NCBI GenBank assembly: GCA_902490005.1
Contig: CABUCM010000001.1
Location: 151,527 to 215,526, forward strand
Source of the DNA: an uncultured Ruminiclostridium sp.
Lineage (GTDB): Bacteria; Bacillota; Clostridia; Oscillospirales; Acutalibacteraceae
Reading direction: 5' to 3'
Length of the DNA: 64,000 bases
Below, in pieces: positions 49,903 through 57,541 of this stretch; within the stretch, counting starts at the first letter, position 1; each line of letters opens with the position of its first letter. The translations under genes were made by a program, and so were the position numbers. The notes beneath the pieces are model-generated. The model had not been told where the DNA came from and did not search any database. It was given only the letters and a program-made list of their open reading frames with translations.

Positions 49903-51296
49903 ATCAGGACAAGGATTTTCTAGGGAAAGAACCTATCGGAAAGCTTCTTTTAAAGCTGGCGTTTCCCACGGTAGCGGCACAGGTCATCAATATGCTTTAT
50001 AATATAGTGGACCGGATTTACATCGGTCACATCCCGGAGATCGGCGCTTTGGCGCTGACTGGGGTTGGAGTGTGTATGCCTCTGATTATGATTGTTTCGG
50101 CGTTTGCCGCACTGGTAGCCTATGGCGGTGCGCCGCGGGCTTCCATTTTTATGGGAAGGAAGGATACGGACTCCGCGGAAAAAGCTTTGGGAAACTGTTT
50201 TACCTTACAGCTTGTGATTTCTGTGATTCTCACAGCCATACTGCTTCTTTGGAACCGTGACTTCCTGATGGCGTTTGGAGCCAGTGAAAACACGGTCGAA
50301 TACGGCGTGCGCTATATGAACATCTATGCCGTCGGTACGCTGTTCGTTCAGCTGACCCTGGGGATGAACGCCTTTATTACCGCCCAGGGCTTTGCCAAAA
50401 CCGGGATGTTTTCTGTCCTGATCGGCGCGGTAGCTAATATTATTTTGGACCCAATCTTTATTTTCGGGTTCCATATGGATGTACAGGGCGCCGCTTTGGC
50501 GACGATTATTTCCCAGGCGATTTCGTGTACCTGGGTGCTGGTTTTCCTGTTTGGGAAAAAAACGTTTTGGAGGATCAGAAAGAAAAATCTCGCCCTAAAA
50601 GCAAAGGTAATCTTGCCCTGTCTGGCGTTGGGGCTGTCGGTATTTATTATGCAAGCAAGCGAAAGCGTGATTTCAGTTTGTTTTAATTCTTCCTTATTAA
50701 AATATGGAGGAGATATCGCAGTAGGGGCCATGACGATTTTGACCAGCGTCATGCAGTTTGCCATGCTGCCGCTGCAGGGCCTGGGGCAGGGGGCACAGCC
50801 GATCATCAGCTATAATTACGGCGCGCGAAATGTAGAGCGGGTAAAGGCTGCTTTTAAGCTGCTGTTGAAAGCAAGCGTATTGTATGCGGTGGTGCTGTGG
50901 GCCTGCGTCATGATTTTCCCCCAGATCTTTGCCGCCTTGTTTACCTCAGATGAGAATTTAATGAAATTCACTGAGACGGCTCTTCGCGTTTATATGGCTT
51001 CTATGTTCTTGTTTGGCATCCAAATGGCCTGCCAAATGACTTTTAATTCTCTCGGAAAAGCAAAGGAGTCTATTTTAGTGGCTGTTATGCGGAAATTTAT
51101 CCTGCTGATTCCGTTGATCTATATCATGCCGGCCGTTTGGCAGTCAAATCAGGTGTTATCCGTCTATTTGGCGGAGCCGGTCGCGGACTTTTTCGCGGTT
51201 GCTTTCACCGCTATCTTGTTTTCTTTTCAGTTTAAAAAGGCGTTGGCTAGGATTTCTGAGCCCTCTATTACCGAAACCAATACCAGAAGAAATTAG
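49899..51296 (+). CDS. MATE family multidrug/cation antiporter
   Basis: The 465-residue protein has 12 predicted membrane spans in two halves: LLKLAFPTVAAQVINMLYNI, VDRIYIGHIPEIGALALTGVG, and GLGQGAQPIISYNYGARNVE mark the MATE fold (MepA/NorM-like). It would export cationic drugs or metabolites with a sodium or proton gradient. It overlaps the MarR gene and ends with a strong terminator. Confidence 0.93.
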   Translation: MNQDKDFLGKEPIGKLLLKLAFPTVAAQVINMLYNIVDRIYIGHIPEIGALALTGVGVCMPLIMIVSAFAALVAYGGAPRASIFMGRKDTDSAEKALGNCFTLQLVISVILTAILLLWNRDFLMAFGASENTVEYGVRYMNIYAVGTLFVQLTLGMNAFITAQGFAKTGMFSVLIGAVANIILDPIFIFGFHMDVQGAALATIISQAISCTWVLVFLFGKKTFWRIRKKNLALKAKVILPCLALGLSVFIMQASESVISVCFNSSLLKYGGDIAVGAMTILTSVMQFAMLPLQGLGQGAQPIISYNYGARNVERVKAAFKLLLKASVLYAVVLWACVMIFPQIFAALFTSDENLMKFTETALRVYMASMFLFGIQMACQMTFNSLGKAKESILVAVMRKFILLIPLIYIMPAVWQSNQVLSVYLAEPVADFFAVAFTAILFSFQFKKALARISEPSITETNTRRN

Positions 51297-51303
51297 TAAA
51301 AAT

Positions 51304-51336
51304 AAAAAGCGGGTAAGGATACCTTATCCGCTTTTT
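51304..51336 (+). terminator. Terminator after the MATE gene
   Basis: AAAAAGCGGGTAAGG (51304-51318) pairs with CCTTATCCGCTTTTT (51322-51336) with one wobble, around an ATA loop. Confidence 0.92.
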
Positions 51337-51422
51337 ATATGCGTGCATAAGAAATTCCAAAAATGGAAAAGCCGATCATGCAAAATAAAAATATATCACG
51401 CAGGCCAATTGGAAAGATAAAA

Positions 51423-51547
51423 ATTAAAAAGGATATCAATTGCATATTCTCCTACTGTATGCTACACTTAATTCATTCCAAAAGATAAAAAATAAAAAGG
51501 GCACCAATTGCATATTCTTTTACCGTATGCTACATTCAATTCATTCC
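51423..51547 (+). repeat. Two imperfect 57-base direct repeats upstream of the hybrid kinase
   Basis: Copies at 51423-51479 and 51491-51547 share CAATTGCATATTCT, a CTRCYGTATGCTACA-type middle and AATTCATTCC, with about nine differences. Period is 68 bases. Each contains an inverted GCATA/TATGC pair 11 bases apart. They end about 100 bases before the kinase ATG and resemble paired regulator sites. The remaining intergenic bases to 51644 have no gene I can support. Confidence 0.75.
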
Positions 51548-51644
51548 GATATGGACAAAGTTATCGTAGCCAAGAGGATTATCATCTGATTATATATGCC
51601 GGGCTGACATCATGCAACTCGTTGAAAAAGGAAAGTGAGCACAC

Positions 51645-54452
51645 ATGAGTATATTTTTTCACCGTATCAAACAGGGCCTTGGATTTCTATTGGCAGTATT
51701 GCTGCTTGCGCTCTGCTTGTCTCCTTGGGTGTCGGCCAAGGAAGCGAAGAAGGAAACCGTACTGCGCGTCGCCTTTCCACAAGCAAAGGGGTACACCATG
51801 ACCGCCGAAAACGGAGAACGTTATGGGCTCGTCGTGGATTTTCTCAACGAGATTGCGAAATACACTGGCTGGAAATATGAGTATGTAGATACCGATAACG
51901 AATCCATAATTGATGGTTTTATAGACGGAAAATTTGACCTGATGGGCGGTACTTACTATTCGGAGGGCTTTGACGAATATTTTGCTTATCCGGAGCATAA
52001 CTGCGGATATAGCCGTATGAGATTACTGGCGCGGAAAGACGATAGTTCCATACAAAGCTATGACTTAAGGTCCTTTCAGGGAAAAACCATCGGCGTTTAT
52101 GAAAAATCCACGGAAAATATTCGCCGTTTAAAGGAATGGCTGAGCTTTCAGGGCTTGGACTGCAACATAAAATACTATACCCATGATGACTTAAAGCAAA
52201 CAGGAAATCTTTATCATTTTCTGCAGGATGGCGAAGTGGATTTACTGGCGGAAAACAACGGGAATGATGAAGTGGAAAATTTTTATGTAGCCGCTTCTTT
52301 TGATTCACAGGCGCACTATATCGTAACCCGGCCGGGAAATCAGGAAGTTTTGGATGGGCTGAATATGGCGCTGGATAAAATTTATGATTCCGATCCTAAT
52401 TTTTCCTCTAAAATGTATGAAAAAAACTTTGATGGGGCTGCAACGGGATTTGCTGGATTAAATCAAGAGGAATTAGACTATATACAAGAAAAGAAATGCA
52501 TTACGGTAGCGGTTCCCGCCGAATGGCATCCTATGTTTTGTTTGAATACTGATGACTACCATGATGGCTTTGTGCCTGACGTGCTGAAAAAGGTTGAGGA
52601 CTTTTCCGGGCTGAAATTTACTTACTATACCTGTAATACCTATAGCGACGCGCTTAATATGGTGAAACAGGGCCAGGCGGATATGCTTGGTTTTTTTGCG
52701 GTTAGCCAACAGGATGCGGAGCGTTATGGGCTGGCCTGTACGGAAGCGTATGCCACGGTGGCTTCTATTCTGGTTCGAAATAAAAATATTACCTATCCCA
52801 AAGAAGGACTGGTAGGAGGCGCGTTAGAGGGCAGGCAGCTGCCCGACAGCATTTCCGCCGAAGAGGTAAAATATTATAGAGACGCCGCGGACGGCCTGGA
52901 AGCTGTTAACCGCGGTGAAATAGACTTCTTTTATGGGCTGGCTGCCCATGTGGAAAATATTATACGCCAGCGGAATTTTACCAATGTAGTGCAGGTGAGT
53001 TTGGCGAATGACAGCGTGGATATCAGTTTTGCCACACGAAGCCCGGTGGATTCTGAGCTGTTTTCGATTCTGAATAAGGCGGTCAATAATCTGACGGAGG
53101 AAGAAAAGAATACGATAAACAGCCTAAATCTGGTCTCAGTGGGTGAGACCCAGATTTCGCTCATCAGCCTTATCTATGCGAATCCGGCAATGGCAATTAC
53201 GGTCGCGGCATTGTTTCTCATTCTTATTTTAACTGTTGCATTGCTGATTTTCCGTTCCCGGCTCCATTCGGCCAAAATGAAGCTGGAATTAGAAAGGGCG
53301 GAAGCCGGCAGCCGTGCTAAAAGCGATTTTCTGTCGCGTATGAGCCATGAAATTCGAACGCCAATGAACGCGATTGTCGGGCTTACCGACTTAACAGAGA
53401 GGATCCCCTCGCTGCCGGAAAAAGCGCAGATAAATCTGGTTAAGATCAAAACTTCGTCTCGGTACCTGCTTAGCTTAATCAATGATATTCTTGATATGAG
53501 CCGCATCGAAAGCGGAAAGATGGAATTGGAAAGCGCTCCGTTCTCGATGAATGTTTTATTATGCGACATCGAAAGCATGCTGGCCGCCGATGCGCAGTGC
53601 AGGGGCCTGGTTTTCCAAGTGGACGAGAATTTGCAGAACGACGTGTGGGTCGGGGATACGGTGCGTCTGCGCCAGGTGATCTTAAATCTTTTATCCAACG
53701 CCTTTAAATTCACCCCAGAAGGGGGAACGGTCCGGCTTACGGTTACCGAGCTGCCGTCAACAAAATCGGAAAGCACCCTAAATATCCGGGTGACGGATAC
53801 AGGGATCGGAATCCTGCCGGAAGATCAAGAGCGTATCTTCCGCAGTTTCGAGCAAGTTGGATCTGATGCCGCGAAAAGTCAGGGAACAGGGTTAGGATTG
53901 GCCATCAGCCAAAATATCGTGCAGTTGATGGGCGGAGAGATTGTTTTAAAAAGTGAATTCGGTAAAGGCAGCGACTTTAGCTTCTCCATCACTTTACCTA
54001 AAGGGGAGCTATCAAAACCTCCGGAGGCGCCCGCGGAAGAAACCAGCCTGCATGGGGTTACCATTCTCCTGGCGGAGGATAACGATCTGAATGCGGAAAT
54101 TGCCATAGAACTGCTGCGGACGCAGGGCGCTGTTGTTTGCCGCGCGGAAAACGGGAAACAGGCGCTTGAAATGTTTGAAGAAAGCCCAACGGGTAATTTC
54201 CAAATCATTTTAATGGATATTATGATGCCGGAGATGAACGGGCTGGAAACAACAATCGCGATACGTGCGCTAGCACGGCCGGACGCGAAAACGATCCCGA
54301 TTATTGCGATGACAGCCAATACTTTTAAGGAGAATGTGGAATCCGCCCAGGAGGCTGGTATGACTGGATTCGTTCCAAAGCCGATTAATATTTCGCATCT
54401 CTATAAGGAATTGAACCGCGCGTTGTCGAAAGATTCAGCAAGCATAAAATAA
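51645..54452 (+). CDS. Hybrid sensor histidine kinase with two SBP_bac_3 sensor domains
   Basis: The 935-residue protein has a signal/anchor segment (about 8-33), two periplasmic-binding-type domains outside the membrane (about 39-270 and 280-500, each like amino-acid ABC binding proteins; second starts YIQEKKCITVAVPAEWHPM), a membrane helix (about 513-537), HisKA with the phospho-His in RMSHEIRTPMNAIVG (near 568), HATPase with GTGLGLAISQNIVQLMGG, and a receiver with Asp in ILMDIMMPEMNG (near 857). The organisation is EvgS/BvgS-like. No separate output regulator is adjacent; the GntR gene beyond the terminator is convergent. Confidence 0.93.
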   Translation: MSIFFHRIKQGLGFLLAVLLLALCLSPWVSAKEAKKETVLRVAFPQAKGYTMTAENGERYGLVVDFLNEIAKYTGWKYEYVDTDNESIIDGFIDGKFDLMGGTYYSEGFDEYFAYPEHNCGYSRMRLLARKDDSSIQSYDLRSFQGKTIGVYEKSTENIRRLKEWLSFQGLDCNIKYYTHDDLKQTGNLYHFLQDGEVDLLAENNGNDEVENFYVAASFDSQAHYIVTRPGNQEVLDGLNMALDKIYDSDPNFSSKMYEKNFDGAATGFAGLNQEELDYIQEKKCITVAVPAEWHPMFCLNTDDYHDGFVPDVLKKVEDFSGLKFTYYTCNTYSDALNMVKQGQADMLGFFAVSQQDAERYGLACTEAYATVASILVRNKNITYPKEGLVGGALEGRQLPDSISAEEVKYYRDAADGLEAVNRGEIDFFYGLAAHVENIIRQRNFTNVVQVSLANDSVDISFATRSPVDSELFSILNKAVNNLTEEEKNTINSLNLVSVGETQISLISLIYANPAMAITVAALFLILILTVALLIFRSRLHSAKMKLELERAEAGSRAKSDFLSRMSHEIRTPMNAIVGLTDLTERIPSLPEKAQINLVKIKTSSRYLLSLINDILDMSRIESGKMELESAPFSMNVLLCDIESMLAADAQCRGLVFQVDENLQNDVWVGDTVRLRQVILNLLSNAFKFTPEGGTVRLTVTELPSTKSESTLNIRVTDTGIGILPEDQERIFRSFEQVGSDAAKSQGTGLGLAISQNIVQLMGGEIVLKSEFGKGSDFSFSITLPKGELSKPPEAPAEETSLHGVTILLAEDNDLNAEIAIELLRTQGAVVCRAENGKQALEMFEESPTGNFQIILMDIMMPEMNGLETTIAIRALARPDAKTIPIIAMTANTFKENVESAQEAGMTGFVPKPINISHLYKELNRALSKDSASIK

Positions 54453-54484
54453 AAAGCCAAGCGTTTCCAAAAGTCACAAGAGAA

Positions 54485-54516
54485 AGAGCCAAGTATTGAA
54501 TACTTGGCTCTTTTTT
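54485..54516. terminator. Terminator after the hybrid kinase gene
   Basis: AGAGCCAAGTA (54485-54495) pairs with TACTTGGCTCT (54501-54511) around TTGAA, followed by Ts. Confidence 0.92.
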
Positions 54517-54538
54517 GTAACCTTATGGCTGTTGGCGT

Positions 54539-55996
54539 TCAGTTTTTGCTTTCATCTGGAATGAAAAGTTTTTCCGTCTCTGTAACGCCAAGTTTGGATA
54601 GGAATCCCAAAATTTTGCGAAGGTCATGGATAATAAGTTCTTCTAACTTGGCGGAAAAACAGGGAAAATCCCTTTTCTCCAGAGATTCGATGAAAACCTC
54701 CTCATACGGAGCGTAAAGCCGGTTAATTACCTCTTGGTTCCCTTTCATGCCTTGGAACACATTAGCCCAGAAAAACTGACGCAGCAGTTCAGAATAAACG
54801 GTCCGAATGGCTTGATAAGGGGCGGACTTTGCGATCAAATCCAGTGTGAAATACGATAAAAGCTCGCTTCGCTGCCGTTCTTTATTTTTTTTCAATTTCT
54901 GACATAGCTGTTCAATCGAAACGGCATCAAGGGAAGAAAGGGTGAGTAAAGACACGTCTCGGCAGGATAATGCCAATACCTGAAGGCTTTCTGCCATATC
55001 TAAAAACCGCCGGTGGAGAATCGGCTTTGTAAAATCGCTGTTTTCTGTGGCTTTGTCAAACGGCAGTACCTGTGTACCCACATATTTTTCGGGCTTTACC
55101 GCTCCAACGCTGCTGAGAAGCCCGAACGCCCTGCGGACTGTGCTTACTGAAACATTTTTTTGTTGCGCAAGCTCCTCCTGTGGAGGAAGCAAGCTTCCAA
55201 CAGGATATACCCCCTGGTTGATGCAAATGAGTAGCTCCATGGCGAGAGAATAACACAACTGCTGGCTTTTTTTGTAGGAACTCCAAATAAAAGAAGTTTC
55301 TTTTTCCGGCGGAGGCTGTGTGATCCTGTCCTCATAAAACTGGGTAAGGGCCAAAGACATCTGCTCCAAGGACTTATCGACGGCAGCACGCAGCGCAGGC
55401 CAGTTTTTTTCACGATGAAGTTTCAGGACGGTGGGCAAATAATCGTCGAAGTGGCTGAAATATTTTGTGTTTTCTGCGATACTGAAAAAGGGAGCCTGTA
55501 AAAACATAAAGGCTTGCCAGGCAAGGCGCATAAAAAGAGAGTTGCCAAGAACGCTGTATTTTTGATTGAAGTGCTCCAGCATAGCGTAGGGAATGGTAGA
55601 ATCATTTTTACGAGAAAGTTTTTCTATGGCCTGCAGTATTTCAGGAGAAGCGTTTTTCAGCCCAAGCCACCGTGCGTTGCCAAACAAAGGCTTCATAGAA
55701 TTTCCTAAATCGATCATTGCCTTTTTGCGCGTAGAAAAGAAAGACTGAATAAACTGTTCCGTCTCCAGACTGCTATAATTCACTTTTACTATGGCGCCTA
55801 TATTTTTCGACAGGGTAATATAGCCTTCAGACTTAAGCTGAAGGTAAGCGGCGCGGGCCGTATCAATGGACACGCAAAGCCTTGCGCTGGCTCCCTCTAT
55901 GGTGGGAAGCTTTTCTCCATAACGATAGGTGCCGAATTGTATGTGGTTCAGCAAGAGATTATAAACAGCCTTGCGTAACTCCGTATTGTTTGCCAA
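54539..55996 (-). CDS. Regulator with two GntR-type DNA-binding domains
   Basis: The 485-residue protein contains two GntR winged helices: one at about 5-75 (YRYGEKLPTIEGASARLCVS, TARAAYLQLKSEGYI) and one at about 250-315 (YPVGSLLPPQEELAQQKNVS, TVRRAFGLLSSVGAV), each followed by an all-helical, Leu-rich segment of about 165 residues. Each half thus looks like a GntR plus ligand/dimer domain; most GntR regulators have one. TTG at 55996 is preferred for its spacing from CGGAGGAA (TTG 56017 is in frame). Target and ligand are unknown; it faces the hybrid kinase gene. Confidence 0.85.
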   Translation of the reverse strand: MANNTELRKAVYNLLLNHIQFGTYRYGEKLPTIEGASARLCVSIDTARAAYLQLKSEGYITLSKNIGAIVKVNYSSLETEQFIQSFFSTRKKAMIDLGNSMKPLFGNARWLGLKNASPEILQAIEKLSRKNDSTIPYAMLEHFNQKYSVLGNSLFMRLAWQAFMFLQAPFFSIAENTKYFSHFDDYLPTVLKLHREKNWPALRAAVDKSLEQMSLALTQFYEDRITQPPPEKETSFIWSSYKKSQQLCYSLAMELLICINQGVYPVGSLLPPQEELAQQKNVSVSTVRRAFGLLSSVGAVKPEKYVGTQVLPFDKATENSDFTKPILHRRFLDMAESLQVLALSCRDVSLLTLSSLDAVSIEQLCQKLKKNKERQRSELLSYFTLDLIAKSAPYQAIRTVYSELLRQFFWANVFQGMKGNQEVINRLYAPYEEVFIESLEKRDFPCFSAKLEELIIHDLRKILGFLSKLGVTETEKLFIPDESKN

Positions 55997-56116
55997 AACT
56001 GGTTCCTCCGTTTTCAATCAGGAATACAATATATAATATACCATTGTTTAACAGATTTTTCTACAAATTCGCAGTGAGGAACCCAAAATATATCAATTTT
56101 TTCAGCAAAAAGTTTC

Positions 56117-56694
56117 TTAGTTCAGCGTTTCCAGCCGGAAATCCTGCCGGGGAACAAGCTGCCCGGCTTCTTCATAATCAAGCCCCAAACCATCAATCAT
56201 AGAAAGATAGGGTTCAAAGCCTTTTACATATTTTATACACTGTTCTATTGGCTGCGTACGGTCTGCACAAACAATAATCGGCATAAAAATCCCGTGTTTT
56301 TTATGGATTGCGTTTGCTGCTTCATAACAAGCTGTGATAACTTTTCCCAAATGCCCGTCTATATCTGCTTTCATGGGAAAATCTAACATCAATTCACGAT
56401 AAACGATATTTTGCTGTTTTGCATCTTTCCCGATAGAAATAACGGTATCATAATAGTCCGTTTCATCAATACATAATTCATTGATTAGACGATAACACTC
56501 TAAAAAGGTATCTAGATCTGTTACATGCTTAAGAAAATATTGATTTAACTCCTGGGCGGATTGATAAGGAAGTACAATCCCTTTCTTTTTTGCCAGCTTA
56601 AAACATACTTCTCCTGAAATGGAGCCCTCAATATAACATGGTTTTCTCCCTTTGGCATTTCGCGTATCAATTTTTTTATTCTTTCTGAAACCAT
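56117..56694 (-). pseudogene. Adenosine deaminase pseudogene, frameshifted and truncated
   Basis: A good start (ATG at 56694, AGGAGG upstream) encodes MVSERIKKLIREMPKGENHV, then the frame shifts at about 56634-56636 and continues IEGSISGEVCFKLAKKKGIV in another frame. One extra base restores the metal-binding HxH-IEGS of adenosine deaminases (E-N-H-V-H-I-E-G-S). Later family-like segments VYRELMLDFPM and IDGLGLDYEEAGQ remain. The frame ends at 56117 after about 190 residues instead of about 330, so the HAGE and later zinc ligands are lost. Two lesions make it non-functional. Downstream 100 bases show no continuation. Confidence 0.82.
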
Positions 56695-56711
56695 AAAAAC
56701 CTCCTGTATCC

Positions 56712-56838
56712 ATAAAATAAAAAGACGCACCTCATTTTGGAATAGCTAAACGCAGCAAATACTGCTGCGGTCAACGTCATCCCAATCAGAATAATCTGAT
56801 TGCGCGAGAGCGTCTTTATGTCATTATAAATAAAATAA
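56712..56838. other. 97-base folded element flanked by 9-base direct repeats
   Basis: AAAGACGC (56721-56728) pairs with GCGTCTTT (56810-56817), enclosing two perfect hairpins: CGCAGCA/TGCTGCG (56751-56769) and AATCAGA/TCTGATT (56784-56801). This is a three-way-junction shape. ATAAAATAA occurs on both sides (56712-56720 and 56830-56838). On the minus strand the closing stem ends in a T-rich run. It could be a leader/terminator of the deaminase pseudogene or a small inserted element. The surrounding stretch to 57020 is AT-rich and shows no gene I can support. Confidence 0.5.
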
Positions 56839-57040
56839 GATATATTATCAATAGCAGATACAGAATAGCGGTGATTAGCCGCCAATCATTTGCGTGTTTC
56901 TTTACCATACATGAGCATGGCTGCAGAGATGAATGCGCCATATCAGCAAGCCTCTGGAAGTAGCGCGGCTTTGTAAAGCCCTTACGGAACACATCCATAA
57001 AGTTAAGGACTAAAAATGACACATTTGATAGATATAGGAA

Positions 57041-57080
57041 GATATCGGCCAGTCTTAAAAAATACTGGCCGGTATCTTTT
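57041..57080 (+). terminator. 13-bp terminator-like hairpin
   Basis: GATATCGGCCAGT (57041-57053) pairs with ACTGGCCGGTATC (57064-57076) with one wobble, then TTTT. No obvious upstream gene on this strand uses it, so it may belong to a lost gene. Confidence 0.75.
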
Positions 57081-57085
57081 GTTCT

Positions 57086-57345
57086 TTGTTAACGGAAACC
57101 ACCGGGTCTGTCGGTGGAGGAATCCCGGAAAAAAGCTTTAGCTTTAAGCGTCGAGCGAAGCGAGCTGCTAACAGCCAGCCTTACGATGAAGGAAAGCTTC
57201 CGTTAGAATGGGGATTCGCCCGTTTACGGGCAGTGGGGCAGGTGATGCAAGTGAAGTAAATTTCAGTGCGTCTTGAGACGCTTGTCGGTAATAAGCCCTT
57301 ATAGGGCTTACTCAAGCCGCCGGCTTTGCCGGTGGTTATGACTTA
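57086..57345 (+). mobile_element. Relic resembling the right end of an IS200/IS605 (TnpB) element
   Basis: Three tandem hairpins close the region: GCGTCT/AGACGC (57268-57281), TAAGCCCT/AGGGCTTA (57292-57310) and CCGCCGGC/GCCGGTGG (57317-57335), the last followed by TTATGAC. This is the layout of IS605-type right ends and their guide-RNA scaffolds. Upstream are two overlapping frames that look like a decayed TnpB tail, one ending MGIRPFTGSGAGDASEV near 57275, another open to 57259. CCACCG/CGGTGG (57099-57117) adds a fourth hairpin. No transposase or TnpB catalytic motif is left. Family call is by resemblance only. Confidence 0.42.
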
Positions 57346-57391
57346 CAAACTGGGATTTGTAAAAAGGAAGAAGTTGCACCATACTAAAATA

Positions 57392-57420
57392 TTGACAAAA
57401 CATTCTGAAAGAGGTACAAT
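57392..57420 (+). promoter_or_regulatory. uvrBA promoter
   Basis: TTGACA (57392-57397) and TACAAT (57415-57420) are separated by 17 bases. The leader of about 110 bases precedes uvrB. Confidence 0.82.
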
Positions 57421-57425
57421 TAATA

Positions 57426-57437
57426 AAACATTTGTTC
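57426..57437. promoter_or_regulatory. LexA/DinR-type SOS box
   Basis: AAACATTTGTTC matches the Firmicutes LexA core GAAC-N4-GTTC with one mismatch and covers the expected transcription start directly after the -10. It predicts damage-inducible uvrBA. Confidence 0.7.
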
Positions 57438-57541
57438 CTGCTTAGTCTTGATAGATAAAATTAATGATTAGCCTGAAAAATCGAGTTGGTTCCGTCTGAA
57501 AATTCGGAGAGTCAACGTCATAATAAATGAGGATTTGTGTT

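Noticed and set aside
56816..56926. Minus-strand peptide of about 30 residues with a strongly hydrophobic end, resembling a type I toxin.
   Set aside because: No SD precedes it and no antisense promoter or paired RNA was found; AT-rich sequence readily gives such a frame.
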